From RGIG3178 sp942492795 (GTDB lineage: Bacteria; Bacillota; Clostridia; Christensenellales; QAND01), in assembly GCA_942492795.1 (NCBI GenBank), contig OW818639.1:1984001-2048000 (forward strand): a DNA stretch of 64,000 nt, written 5' to 3'. Every line of letters starts with the position of its first letter. Position 1 is the stretch's first letter. This document shows, in pieces, positions 8,500 to 17,635 of the stretch. The translations under genes and the position numbers were made by a program. The notes under the pieces were generated by a model. It made no database searches. It was not told the DNA's origin and saw only the letters and a program-made list of their open reading frames with translations.

Positions 8500-10028
8500 C
8501 ACCGCCTCCAATAAGACCGGTCGAGGCTTCGGTATTGGAGCGCTTCGGCGATATGCTGCGGCATGATCGCATCGCTGCAATCCAGATCGGCAATGGTGCG
8601 GGCAACTTTGAGAATCCGATCATTGGCGCGCGCACTGAGTTTCAACTGTGAAAAAGCGCTTCTCATCAGCAATTTTCCCTTTTCGTCGAGCGCACAGTAC
8701 TTGTTGCGCAATACGTCGGTCAGCTGCGCGTTGCAGTAAATGCTTTCATTCTTATAACGCGCCAGTTGCAACTGCCGGGCAACGTTCACGCGACGGCGTA
8801 CGTCGGCAGAGCTTTCCTCCGTTTTTTGTTCCGTCAGCTTATCATAGGACACAGGACTCAGTTCAATATGCAAATCGATACGATCAAGCAAAGGCCCGCT
8901 GATACGGTTGAGATAGTTTTGAATCTGCGATTGGGAACACCGGCAGTCTGCCGTTCCGAAATGCCCGCACGGACACGGGTTCATCGAGGCTACCAGCATA
9001 AACCGCGAAGGGTACGTGTGTGTTGCATTGGCGCGGCTGATGGTGATAAGGTTGTCCTCCATCGGCTGGCGAAGCGCTTCGAGCGCTTCATGCTTGAATT
9101 CGGGCAGTTCATCCAAAAATAAAACGCCGTAGTGCGCGAGACTGACTTCTCCCGGGTTTGCACGCGGCCCGCCGCCGGTTAACGCTGCCATCGATGCGCT
9201 CTGATGGGGGGAACGAAACGGCCTTTCGGTCATCATGCCGATATCATGGCGTTTTGTACCGGCAATGGAATGGATCTTCGTGATATCCAGCGCTTCATCG
9301 AAAGTCAATTCGGGCAAAATTCCAACAAGAGCTCTTGCCAGCATTGTTTTGCCGGTTCCCGGAGGGCCGATGAGCAGAATGTTGTGCCCGCCGGCAGCCG
9401 CCACTTCGATCGCCCGCTTTGCCATGCTTTGGCCGCGGACAAGACTGAAATCCGTAGCGTTCTCTTGGCCTGTTGTTGTGTTTTCCCAGTTTTGCCGCGG
9501 CATTGGTTCGATCGCCTGCTGTCCTTGAAAAAACGCCACAGCCTGCTGTAAATTGTCGACGGGATAGATTTCGATACCATCAATGTATGCCGCCTCCCGG
9601 GCATTTTCTTTGCAGAGAAGTAATTTTGTATATCCCCGCTGAAGGGCGTCTATCGCCATCGGCAATACGCCGTTGACCGGCCGTATATCTCCGTTTAAGG
9701 ACAATTCTCCCACGCTGACAAAGGATTGCAGCGCATTCGCGTCTATCTGCTCCGTCGCCGCCAATATGCCAAGGGCTATCGGAAGATCGTACAGTGTGCC
9801 TTCTTTTCGCACATCCGCCGGCGCAAGGTTCACGATCACCCGTCTGTGAGGAAAACTGAAGTTGCTGTTGTGAATGGCGCTGCGGACCCGCTCACGCGAT
9901 TCTTTTACAGCGTTGTCGGGTAAGCCCACCAACTCAAACGTAGGCAACCCGTTGTTGATATCCACCTCAACGGAAACGACATACCCTTCCAGTCCCAGAA
10001 GGCCGTAGCTTGGTATACGTGAAAGCAC
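8499..10028 (-). CDS. comM: YifB/ComM family Mg-chelatase-like AAA+ ATPase
   Basis: ComM in Gram-negative bacteria is a hexameric helicase promoting branch migration during recombination of transforming DNA; the Firmicute homologue is usually annotated by similarity. It has an N-terminal Lon-like ChlI domain, Walker A GPPGTGKTML at 221-230, a Mg-chelatase core, and the zinc-binding-like cluster CPCGHFG. The GTG start at 10028 has AAGGAG 8 nt upstream. It is 509 aa, full length. It pairs with dprA (1-bp overlap), consistent with shared work on DNA uptake or recombination. Confidence 0.94.
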   Translation of the reverse strand: MLSRIPSYGLLGLEGYVVSVEVDINNGLPTFELVGLPDNAVKESRERVRSAIHNSNFSFPHRRVIVNLAPADVRKEGTLYDLPIALGILAATEQIDANALQSFVSVGELSLNGDIRPVNGVLPMAIDALQRGYTKLLLCKENAREAAYIDGIEIYPVDNLQQAVAFFQGQQAIEPMPRQNWENTTTGQENATDFSLVRGQSMAKRAIEVAAAGGHNILLIGPPGTGKTMLARALVGILPELTFDEALDITKIHSIAGTKRHDIGMMTERPFRSPHQSASMAALTGGGPRANPGEVSLAHYGVLFLDELPEFKHEALEALRQPMEDNLITISRANATHTYPSRFMLVASMNPCPCGHFGTADCRCSQSQIQNYLNRISGPLLDRIDLHIELSPVSYDKLTEQKTEESSADVRRRVNVARQLQLARYKNESIYCNAQLTDVLRNKYCALDEKGKLLMRSAFSQLKLSARANDRILKVARTIADLDCSDAIMPQHIAEALQYRSLDRSYWRR

Positions 10029-10049
10029 CCCATCAACTCCTTAAAATAT

Positions 10050-13000
10050 CTAGGAGAAAAACCACCAGGAAGGCATCCACCGCATGAACGTCAGCGCGAA
10101 GTTGCGTGAAATCGGCACGCCGCTCCAGACGGGATAGAACAATACAAACAGTACAAGCGATACACCCAGCAACACCCATGTCCAGATGGGGAGCCCGCGT
10201 TTGCGCGTGCGTATCACAAGCGATGATGTCAGCAATATAATGAACGGAACACTTGCAAAATAGTGATAGATGAAAGTCGCGCGCGTTATCAGTGTCCACG
10301 GCAAGAACGCCGCCCCAAGGCAAATAAACAAGAAAGCATAGGTGTTTCGTTCCTCATTGTTCACCTTTTTTGTACCGATAAGGACGATGGTGACAATGAC
10401 GGCAATAAACCCTGCCCACCAGACCGCCGGATTTCCAAAAGCCGCAATGGCCTGCATCGTGCCTTCGGGAAGGTTTTCGCCGGCGAAATAATAGATGGGC
10501 TTGATATTAAGCGGCCATGTATACCACGGGCTCTGGAACGGATGCGTTGCCGTCAGGTTGCTGTGATAATCGAACATATAGGTTTGCACGCCCCAAACAT
10601 CCTTGAGCGAATACGGCTTTTCGGCGCAGAGGATATACGGCAAATAGCTTAACAGATAAATTCCTACCGGTATCAGGATAAAAAAGACAATACAGAAAAG
10701 TCCTGTTTTAACGACGTTGGGCCAGAACGATCGTACAATTTGTTGACAGGCGTCCACATCTTCCCCGTCCGATGCCTGCGGGAGCAATTGCCGGGCACGT
10801 CTGTATTCGACGTAGCGCTTCCCCAAGGAGGCGAACAGTGCAACCGCCAGACCGAGCCCTTCGTAAAAACCGATCCATTTGCTGGCGCATCCAATGCCGA
10901 ACATGATGCCACTAAGTCCAAGCGGAACAAATGTCTTCTTCAATCCGTCCACAAAGAAATTCATTTGCCAATAGCGGTACATGAAATAGCACATAGCAAT
11001 GATAAAGAAGACACCGTAAACATCGATGGTTGCGATACGCGTCTGCGCAAAATGCATGCCGTCCGCCGCAAACAGAAAACATGCAACAGCAGCCGCCTTC
11101 GTGCTGCGGAACAGCCGCTTTGCAAAGACATACAACAGCGGCAGCATGAATATGCCAAACAAAGTACCTATGATTCGCCATCCGAACGGATTCATGCCAA
11201 ACAGGTAAACCCCGAGCATGATGAATACTTTCCCAAGCGGCGGATGCGTGTTTTCATAGGGCGCGATGCCGTGCAAATGCTCAAACGCCGTTCGCGCATG
11301 GTATACTTCATCGAAATACATTTCCGTCCGAAAGTCAGGCTTAAGATCGACAAAACTTTGTTCGTCAAACAACTTTGCCGCGTCGGAAGTCGCATTGTCC
11401 GTTAATGACCGGACGGTTGATATCGCTATGACGCTGCCCTGTTCATCCAAAAACGACATCTCGTTGATAAGCACTTTTTCATCCAATGCCGTAATGCGCA
11501 CATAGCGCGCTGTGATGACAAAGGGAGCCTTTTGCCAGGAATACATGTCGTAGCCGCCGATGGTCAACCGCGTCGCTTCGGTGAAGTTTTGACCGTCTTG
11601 TGACGGGGATATTTCCACGCGCCCCAATCCCACGCCCGGATAATAATTGCAATCTTGAATGCTTACCGGCTTGCCAAAGTCAACCAGCACGCTTTCCTCG
11701 CGCTGCATCGGGCGCCAATAGGATTGCGGCACCTTTGTGCTCCCGAGATTGATAAGCGCTATCGCAGCATAGATCACCGTGATGGTACCCATGATGATGT
11801 AATCCCATCGGACCATCTTTTCGCCTGTACGGTCGGCACTTTTGGGCAGCAGATCAGGCTTAATCCTGCCGCTTGTTTCATCCAAAATACCTTCTTCAGC
11901 GCCGATTTCTTTGGCTTCGTAGAGCACCGGGTTTTTGCGCCTGACAAACGCGTAGACGGCATAGGCAAACCCTGCTAAGTTCAATACGGATACAGCAATT
12001 ACTTCAAGCGGAGATCCCAACAGCAATCCGGATTCGTTCAACAGCACCAGTGCGGAATTCAAAAAAGTCACCGCGGTTGCCAAGACGAAACAGAAAAGAT
12101 AACGCCGGTCCTTCGTATCGGCATACGCCCAGAAGAACAGCAGTATGGACGGATACAAATACCGTTCGTGCATGTTCTGTGAAAACAGGAATATGCCCCA
12201 CATCAGAATAGCGCAAAGCACGATGATCGAACGCTTGTCCTTGGCGCGAATATACAGCCACCCAACTGCGGCACAGACCGCCACGATGCATAACGTGCCA
12301 AATTTGGCGACCGACAATCCAAACAGGATGACGGTGCTGTCCTGCACCCAATTGAGTCCCAACAGCGCATAGAAGTTAAACGCATTGACCGAGGCGTACT
12401 TATAGAGATTGGCGGCGCTGCTGTAGATTTTCCACAACCAAAGCGGCTCTTGTTCGAAACTGAACGGCAAGGCAATGAGCAACAATGTGGCAACGCCCGC
12501 CAGTATGCTCAAGCCAAACGATTTGAGTCCCTGTTTGTAGTCCTTGAAGATATCCACGATGAAAGCTGTCAAAAAGAGCGGCCCGAATACGAGCATTTGC
12601 GGCTTGACCAGGACGCCTAGGATTAAAAGCGCAACACTCAAAGGCTTTTTGTTGTTGAGGTAACTAAGGATCGCACCCGCAAGGATCAGCGTCAGAACGC
12701 TGTCCATCTGCCCCCACAGCGAACTGTCTAACAGCGACATCGGATTCAATGCCATCAGCGCGCAGAGGAACAGCGAGATCCTTTCGCCAAAGTTCTTCCG
12801 TGCTATGCGATAGATCAGATAGGCACATCCCATATCGGCCAGGATGGCGGGAAGTTTTATGATAAACGCAAAAATCGGATTGCCCGCAGACAAGCCAAAC
12901 AGTTTGCCGATTAAGCCGCAGACATACAGGACATACATATAACCCGGCGGATAATCCGCCCACATTCCGGAGGTATAGAATTTAGGGATGCCGACATTGG

Positions 13001-13826
13001 CAAGTTGCTGCGCCCAAGCTGAAAAATTGTTGATATCCGTCGGATGCCCGTGGACAGCAAAGGAAAGGACGACAGATATGGCAAAACAGACCCCAAGGAC
13101 AAGATAAACGGTATGTTTTCCCGCCCCATCCTGCTTTCTGCCCATGCGGGAGACAAAAAAGACGACCAGGGCATAGAGCGCTGCGATAAAAAGCAGAACC
13201 GGAAATCCCTGAATGCTTTGCGCCTTCTCATCAGCGGCATTCTGTGCTTCCCACGCTGGCCTGTCATAGAACCAAACATAGGTCGCGCCGCTTGGGATCG
13301 TGTCGGTCTGTACAAATTCCATCTGGGCGATTTCCACAATACAATCCGTCGAACTGCTTTCAACGACAAAAGATACCGGAATACTCTGTGTATCCGGCTT
13401 CGTCTTGCCGTAAAGCTCCATGACCGTCCAGTCGGTGTTTGCGACAACGGTAGATTGGGCGGACGGATAATCGGCGATCCGTACTCTTATGCTACCGCTT
13501 CCCCGCACAAGCCTTGCGCGAAAACGGATGCCATAATTCGTATCACCAACAATGAAGACGTCCTGATCAAGCGACACCGTCGTTTGATTCTTGCATTCAA
13601 TGCGAACGATTGTGCCGAACTCTGCGTCATCTTTCGTGGCGAGCGTAGCGCCTTCCGTCAGACTCCAGCTATCGACCGTTCCGTTGATGTCCTGTTCAAA
13701 GCCGAGATTGTAAAAGAGGTTATCGTCATCGACTGCCATACCAAGGAGCAGCGACAGTGACATCAACAAGACAAAGAGCAATGCCAATCGACGATAATGC
13801 AAACGGGCGACCACCATTCGTACCAT
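10050..13826 (-). CDS. Two-module GT-C glycosyltransferase: GT87-like half plus PMT/GT39 half
   Basis: A 1258-residue membrane protein. An N-terminal anchor is followed by a beta-sandwich, carbohydrate-binding-like region (~35-190). The first multi-pass GT-C module (~205-640) has HGHPTDINNF near 260 and DYPPGY near 290. A second anchor and a discoidin/F5-8C-like domain (~700-800) follow. Last comes a protein-O-mannosyltransferase-type module (~830-1258) with the acidic FDEVYHART motif. Such enzymes transfer sugars from lipid-phosphate donors on the outer membrane face; the acceptor is unknown. It lies between yraN and comM, where no such gene is usual. Two in-frame ATGs (13826, 13817) are possible. 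Confidence 0.82.
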   Translation of the reverse strand: MVRMVVARLHYRRLALLFVLLMSLSLLLGMAVDDDNLFYNLGFEQDINGTVDSWSLTEGATLATKDDAEFGTIVRIECKNQTTVSLDQDVFIVGDTNYGIRFRARLVRGSGSIRVRIADYPSAQSTVVANTDWTVMELYGKTKPDTQSIPVSFVVESSSTDCIVEIAQMEFVQTDTIPSGATYVWFYDRPAWEAQNAADEKAQSIQGFPVLLFIAALYALVVFFVSRMGRKQDGAGKHTVYLVLGVCFAISVVLSFAVHGHPTDINNFSAWAQQLANVGIPKFYTSGMWADYPPGYMYVLYVCGLIGKLFGLSAGNPIFAFIIKLPAILADMGCAYLIYRIARKNFGERISLFLCALMALNPMSLLDSSLWGQMDSVLTLILAGAILSYLNNKKPLSVALLILGVLVKPQMLVFGPLFLTAFIVDIFKDYKQGLKSFGLSILAGVATLLLIALPFSFEQEPLWLWKIYSSAANLYKYASVNAFNFYALLGLNWVQDSTVILFGLSVAKFGTLCIVAVCAAVGWLYIRAKDKRSIIVLCAILMWGIFLFSQNMHERYLYPSILLFFWAYADTKDRRYLFCFVLATAVTFLNSALVLLNESGLLLGSPLEVIAVSVLNLAGFAYAVYAFVRRKNPVLYEAKEIGAEEGILDETSGRIKPDLLPKSADRTGEKMVRWDYIIMGTITVIYAAIALINLGSTKVPQSYWRPMQREESVLVDFGKPVSIQDCNYYPGVGLGRVEISPSQDGQNFTEATRLTIGGYDMYSWQKAPFVITARYVRITALDEKVLINEMSFLDEQGSVIAISTVRSLTDNATSDAAKLFDEQSFVDLKPDFRTEMYFDEVYHARTAFEHLHGIAPYENTHPPLGKVFIMLGVYLFGMNPFGWRIIGTLFGIFMLPLLYVFAKRLFRSTKAAAVACFLFAADGMHFAQTRIATIDVYGVFFIIAMCYFMYRYWQMNFFVDGLKKTFVPLGLSGIMFGIGCASKWIGFYEGLGLAVALFASLGKRYVEYRRARQLLPQASDGEDVDACQQIVRSFWPNVVKTGLFCIVFFILIPVGIYLLSYLPYILCAEKPYSLKDVWGVQTYMFDYHSNLTATHPFQSPWYTWPLNIKPIYYFAGENLPEGTMQAIAAFGNPAVWWAGFIAVIVTIVLIGTKKVNNEERNTYAFLFICLGAAFLPWTLITRATFIYHYFASVPFIILLTSSLVIRTRKRGLPIWTWVLLGVSLVLFVLFYPVWSGVPISRNFALTFMRWMPSWWFFS

Positions 13827-13837
13827 ATTTTGCCTCT

Positions 13838-13846
13838 ATTATACCA
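13838..13846 (-). promoter_or_regulatory. Extended -10 promoter for the double glycosyltransferase
   Basis: The minus strand reads TGGTATAAT, a TGN-extended consensus -10 box (13838-13843 plus TG at 13845-13846). A TTGACT lies upstream (13858-13863), but at 14 nt it is too close to serve as a normal -35. The box lies only about 11 nt from the ATG at 13826, so the transcript would be nearly leaderless. Confidence 0.55.
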
Positions 13847-13855
13847 TAGGAAACA

Positions 13856-14221
13856 TCAGTCAATACAGGGAAAAAAAGCGTCAGCAATGTGGCAAATGCG
13901 CTGCTCTTTCGCATACACTTCAATTACATCAAATCGTACGGGCTTTGCCATCCATTCATGCTGCAGCATATATTGCTCGGCGACCCTTGCGATGGTCTTT
14001 TGTTTTTTAGGCGTCACCGCTTCGCCCGGCGAACCGTATTTGGTGCTGTTGCGGGTTTTGACTTCGACAAACACCAAAAGATCATCCACGGTTGCTACGA
14101 TATCGATTTCCCCACAAGTCGTGCGATACCGTTTGTCAAGGATCTCATAGCCGTTGGTAATAAGGTATTGCTCCGCTTCCTTTTCGCCTTTCTGTCCGAC
14201 CGAAACATTATGCGTGCTCAT
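13856..14221 (-). CDS. yraN: YraN family (UPF0102) endonuclease-like protein
   Basis: A small restriction-endonuclease-fold protein of unresolved role. GEID at 37-40 and EVKTR at 53-57 form the D/E-ExK-type metal site. The length of 121 aa is typical. The ATG at 14221 has AAAGG 8 nt upstream and overlaps the end of rnhB by 14 bp. The rbgA-rnhB-yraN order is standard, suggesting a link to RNase HII or DNA maintenance, but no activity is established here. Confidence 0.93.
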   Translation of the reverse strand: MSTHNVSVGQKGEKEAEQYLITNGYEILDKRYRTTCGEIDIVATVDDLLVFVEVKTRNSTKYGSPGEAVTPKKQKTIARVAEQYMLQHEWMAKPVRFDVIEVYAKEQRICHIADAFFPCID

Positions 14222-14837
14222 CCAGTATGCCTTTCAAAAAGGAAAGACGGTGCAAAGGGCAAGGCCCAACCGTCCTGATCGCTTCGATGTGCGCCTTTGT
14301 GCCGTATCCCTTATGACTTTCAAAGCCGTACGCAGGATACTGTTTTGCCAATTCGCGCATATGAGCATCCCTGTGCGTCTTTGCCAGGATGGATGCGGCG
14401 GCGATCGCATAACTTTTGCAATCCCCTTTGATGATGCCAACGCCGCGTACGCCCAAAAATGCCGGATCGATCGCGTCGATCAACAATATGCCGTCGCAGA
14501 TGGCCATCGCTTCGTATGCCCGTTTCATAGCAAGCTTCGTCGCATTGAGGATATTGCGCTCTTCGATTTCAGCAACATCCGCGACGCCGATACCAAACGC
14601 TATCGCCTGGCTACGTATCGATTGCGCGATCATTTCCCTGCGCTTTTGTGAGATCAGTTTTGAGTCGTTTATGCCCTCTATCAGCGTGGTGCTCTGTAGA
14701 CACACGCAGGCTGCGACGACGGGGCCGACCAATGCACCGCGTCCCGCTTCGTCCATGCCAAACACAGCGCTTTGTCCGCAATGCAAAGCGTCAAAGGCCA
14801 CCATGGCATTTAGGCGCTCAATTTCCTTCTGCTGCAC
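14208..14837 (-). CDS. rnhB: Ribonuclease HII
   Basis: Removes ribonucleotides from DNA:RNA hybrids. The catalytic DEAGRG is at 29-34; later acidic residues lie in LIDAIDP and KTHRDAHM, and the HKGYGTKAH signature is present. The start is the GTG at 14837, with GGAAGG 8 nt upstream. An ATG 11 codons in (14804) is a weaker alternative. It overlaps the end of rbgA by 20 bp and yraN by 14 bp, so rbgA-rnhB-yraN are tightly packed. The length of 209 aa is normal. Confidence 0.96.
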   Translation of the reverse strand: MQQKEIERLNAMVAFDALHCGQSAVFGMDEAGRGALVGPVVAACVCLQSTTLIEGINDSKLISQKRREMIAQSIRSQAIAFGIGVADVAEIEERNILNATKLAMKRAYEAMAICDGILLIDAIDPAFLGVRGVGIIKGDCKSYAIAAASILAKTHRDAHMRELAKQYPAYGFESHKGYGTKAHIEAIRTVGPCPLHRLSFLKGILDEHA

Positions 14838-15687
14838 CGGCAGTACCTTCCTTCGGCCATTCCAATGTTATGCGGCCTATCTTTCCCATTCTAAAATCAT
14901 CCAAAATCAAGTTGGCAGCACGCTCCAGATCCAATTCCCCGCCCCGTATGATGCATCCGCGAGCTTTCGCTATCGCGTCGAGCAATTCCTTTGCGTCCGC
15001 TTGTTCGGTTGGAATTTTATAACGTGCGGATATTGCTCCCGCACTTTTCGTTTTCAGTTCTTCGAGAAGGCTTTGTGCCAACGGAACCGGCTCCAGCACT
15101 TCATCCCGTATCGCGTTGAAATAGGCAAGTCGTCGTGCAACGTCCTGGTCTTCAAATTTCGGCCACAGTACACCGGGAGTATCCAGAAGCTCCAGCGTAT
15201 CCTTGATCCTCACCCATTGCTGCGCGCGCGTAACGCCCGGAGCGGCGCCGACTTTCGCGCGTTTCTCGCCGTAAAGCACATTGATGATGCTGCTCTTTCC
15301 CACGTTTGGAATGCCGACGATCATCGCCCGAACCGGCCGCACGGCTCCCTTTTCTGCCCAGCGGCGCACGACCTCGGCTGCGGCTTTTTCGACCGCGCTG
15401 ATCAGCAAGGCATGTTTTACGCTTTTGACGGCGCAGAAAAGAACCGCTGATATGCCTTTTGAGCGATAATAAGCGATCCACTTCTGATTGGCTGCGGGAT
15501 TTGCCAAATCCTCTTTGTTCAAAACGATAACGCGCGGTTTGTTTTTAAAAAGGTCTTCCAAATCCGGATTGCTCGTGGACAAAGGCGCACGCGCATCCAG
15601 TATCTCTATCACGACATCCGCCAAAGCCAACCGCTTTTGTATCTCGCGTTTGGCTTTGGTCATATGTCCCGGATACCATTGAATCAA
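14818..15687 (-). CDS. rbgA: Ribosome biogenesis GTPase RbgA (YlqF)
   Basis: Late 50S-subunit assembly GTPase. It has the circularly permuted order typical of the family: NKED (G4) at 57-60, then GIPNVGKS (G1) at 125-132, then DTPG (G3) at 169-172. It opens with the conserved IQWYPGHM. The start is TTG at 15687 with GGAAGGGG 9 nt upstream. It is 289 aa and follows rplS across an intrinsic terminator, so its expression may depend on read-through. Confidence 0.96.
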   Translation of the reverse strand: MIQWYPGHMTKAKREIQKRLALADVVIEILDARAPLSTSNPDLEDLFKNKPRVIVLNKEDLANPAANQKWIAYYRSKGISAVLFCAVKSVKHALLISAVEKAAAEVVRRWAEKGAVRPVRAMIVGIPNVGKSSIINVLYGEKRAKVGAAPGVTRAQQWVRIKDTLELLDTPGVLWPKFEDQDVARRLAYFNAIRDEVLEPVPLAQSLLEELKTKSAGAISARYKIPTEQADAKELLDAIAKARGCIIRGGELDLERAANLILDDFRMGKIGRITLEWPKEGTAGAAEGN

Positions 15688-15706
15688 CAGGGTCTACCCC
15701 TTCCAT

Positions 15707-15732
15707 AAAGAAAAAAGGCGCAAGCGCCTTTT
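15707..15732 (-). terminator. Intrinsic terminator after rplS
   Basis: On the minus strand AAAAGGCG-CTTG-CGCCTTTT (8-bp stem, 4-nt loop) is followed by further Ts. It begins at the rplS stop codon and ends about 20 nt before rbgA, so it should end or attenuate the rplS transcript. Confidence 0.85.
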
Positions 15733-16072
15733 ATCTCTCTCTGAGTTTGCTCGCTTTGCCCACGCGATCGCGCAGGAAGTAGAGCTTGGCGCGACGAACA
15801 CGGCCATGGCGCACCATCTCTATGTGGTCGACGCGGGGGCTGTGCAGCGGGAATGTACGTTCTACCCCGATCCCATAGCTCATGCGGCGGACGGTGATGG
15901 TCTCGCGCGTGCCGCCGTGTTTGCGGGCGATGATCGTTCCCTCAAAAGCCTGCAAGCGTTCGCGGTTACCTTCGACAACTTTGACGAATACGCGGACGGT
16001 ATCGCCGATTTTAATCTCCGGCAAATCCGTGCGCATTTGCTGTTTTTCGATATTGCGGATGATTTCGTTCAT
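15731..16072 (-). CDS. rplS: 50S ribosomal protein L19
   Basis: A protein at the 30S-50S interface. It is full length (113 aa) and its sequence is typical: IGDTVRVFVKVVEG, the AFEGTIIARK core, and SYGIGVERTFPLHSP. The ATG at 16072 has AGGAGG 10 nt upstream. It has its own strong promoter 50-80 bp upstream and a terminator right at its stop codon, so it can be made as a single-gene transcript in addition to read-through from trmD. Confidence 0.98.
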   Translation of the reverse strand: MNEIIRNIEKQQMRTDLPEIKIGDTVRVFVKVVEGNRERLQAFEGTIIARKHGGTRETITVRRMSYGIGVERTFPLHSPRVDHIEMVRHGRVRRAKLYFLRDRVGKASKLRER

Positions 16073-16124
16073 CTAAACTGTTCCTCCTATGATACCACGT
16101 ACGCTTTCATGCCAAATCCAAGGA

Positions 16125-16153
16125 ATTATAGCATGCGAATGCGGTTATGGCAA
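16125..16153 (-). promoter_or_regulatory. Sigma-A promoter for rplS
   Basis: On the minus strand TTGCCA (16148-16153), a 17-nt spacer and TATAAT (16125-16130). The predicted start is near 16118, giving a 5' leader of about 46 nt before L19. Short L19 leader motifs are known in Firmicutes, but I cannot say this is one. Confidence 0.8.
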
Positions 16154-16160
16154 GTTTTTG

Positions 16161-16877
16161 CTATGTATATTGCTTTCTTTCCTTTTCGGTGATTCCGGCA
16201 TTTTCCAACAGATCGGGCCTCTGTTGCATGGTTGCGAGCAAAGCCTGTTCCCGCTTCCACTTTTCGATCTGTGCATGGTTTCCGGATAAGAGCACTTCGG
16301 GGACCTTGATCCCGCGAAAATCGCTCGGACGCGTATATTGCGGATATTCCAGCAATCCGTCCGTGAAGCTTTCCTCCTGTGCGCTCTCGTCGCTTCCCAA
16401 AACACCGGGCAGCAGCCGTACGATACAATCGATCAACGCCATGGCCGGAATCTCACCGCCTGTGAGCACATAATCCCCCATGGAAACCTCAAGGTCGATG
16501 CACTGGTCGATGATGCGCTGGTCGATACCCTCGTAATGACCGCACAACAGAATGAGTTCCTCATCCTTTGACAATTCGTGCGCCATGTCCATTGTCAGGC
16601 GTTTGCCTTTGGGCGACAAGTAGATTCGCTTTGCTTTGCCTGATCCGTCTTCCATCGCTTTTTGTATACAGTCGAATGCCGGCTGCGGCATCAAAAGCAT
16701 CCCGGCACCGCCTCCGAAAGGATAATCGTCGACCTGGTGGTGCTTATTGTCTGCGAAATCACGGATGTTGTACAAATGGACATCCAAAGCCCCGCAATCG
16801 ATGGCACGCTTTAGGATGCTTTGGTTCAGCACGCCTTCGAACATACCGGGAAACAATGTCAGAATGCTAATCCTCAT
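16161..16877 (-). CDS. trmD: tRNA (guanine-37-N1)-methyltransferase TrmD
   Basis: A SPOUT-class knotted methyltransferase making m1G37. It starts MRISILTLFPGMF. It has FGGGAGMLL, LCGHYEGIDQR and the knot segment YVLTGGEIPAM, all typical. The length of 238 aa is normal. It overlaps the end of rimM by 11 bp, so translation is coupled. The rimM-trmD-rplS order is the near-universal bacterial arrangement. Confidence 0.97.
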   Translation of the reverse strand: MRISILTLFPGMFEGVLNQSILKRAIDCGALDVHLYNIRDFADNKHHQVDDYPFGGGAGMLLMPQPAFDCIQKAMEDGSGKAKRIYLSPKGKRLTMDMAHELSKDEELILLCGHYEGIDQRIIDQCIDLEVSMGDYVLTGGEIPAMALIDCIVRLLPGVLGSDESAQEESFTDGLLEYPQYTRPSDFRGIKVPEVLLSGNHAQIEKWKREQALLATMQQRPDLLENAGITEKERKQYT

Positions 16878-17391
16878 CGACGCTGACCTCTAAGAGAGCG
16901 TCTTGATCAAGCTCCATCATTCCTTCGTCGAGGTTCACGTTGCGTATCACACGCTTTAATGCCGGAAACAAGAAGCTCTTGCCGTCATTGCGTTTAACAC
17001 GATATACGTCTACGCCACCCGTTTGGATCACTTCGACGAGTGTTCCTTGCATTCCGCTTTGTGTTTTTACGCTGAGCCCTTCAAGATCGGCAATGAACCA
17101 TGATCCCTCAGGAAGCTCGACCGCGTCTTTGCGTTCGACACACAGATAACAATCCTTTAGCAATTCCGCGGCTTCACGCGTATAGCAACCTTCAATATAG
17201 GCATATACGTTGCTTTCATCCATCCGGTTAACAGTGATTCTGCAATCCGTATAGCTGCCGTTCTGCTCCATGAAGACGTTTTTGAGGTTCTTGTAACGGC
17301 TTACGTCATCCGTCAGAGGCTGGATTTTCAATTCGCCTTTGATGCCTTGCGGGCGCATGATGAGCCCGATGCGCAGATAATCCCGTTTCAT
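16867..17391 (-). CDS. rimM: 16S rRNA processing protein RimM
   Basis: A 30S maturation factor that binds S19. The N-terminal RimM domain starts at LRIGLIMRPQGIKGELKI. The C-terminal PRC-barrel has GSWFIADLEGLSV and DVYRVKR. It is 174 aa. Its ATG overlaps the khpA stop (ATGA) and its end overlaps trmD by 11 bp, placing it firmly in the ylxM-trmD operon. Confidence 0.95.
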   Translation of the reverse strand: MKRDYLRIGLIMRPQGIKGELKIQPLTDDVSRYKNLKNVFMEQNGSYTDCRITVNRMDESNVYAYIEGCYTREAAELLKDCYLCVERKDAVELPEGSWFIADLEGLSVKTQSGMQGTLVEVIQTGGVDVYRVKRNDGKSFLFPALKRVIRNVNLDEGMMELDQDALLEVSVDED

Positions 17392-17624
17392 TCGACGATG
17401 TCCACGTTGTAGTGAATCTGCAGATTTTCTTTGGCGGCAGCGGCTTTGACAACGGTGCGTATTGACTTGGCAATTCGTCCCTGCTTGCCGATGACCTTGC
17501 CCATATCAGATTCGTTGACGCGAAGCTCTATGGTAACTTCCCCGTCCTTTTCCACGCGGTTGACACGAACATCCTCGGGATGATCCACCAATGCTTTGGC
17601 GACATACTCCACAAGTTGATCCAT
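17388..17624 (-). CDS. khpA: KH-domain RNA-binding protein KhpA (YlqC)
   Basis: A 78-residue single KH domain with the nucleic-acid-binding loop GKQGRI in VIGKQGRIAKSIRT. In other Firmicutes KhpA pairs with KhpB and affects mRNA and cell-envelope control; that role is inferred. It sits between rpsP and rimM as usual, overlapping rimM by 4 bp. Confidence 0.95.
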   Translation of the reverse strand: MDQLVEYVAKALVDHPEDVRVNRVEKDGEVTIELRVNESDMGKVIGKQGRIAKSIRTVVKAAAAKENLQIHYNVDIVE

Positions 17625-17635
17625 CGAATTCTCCT

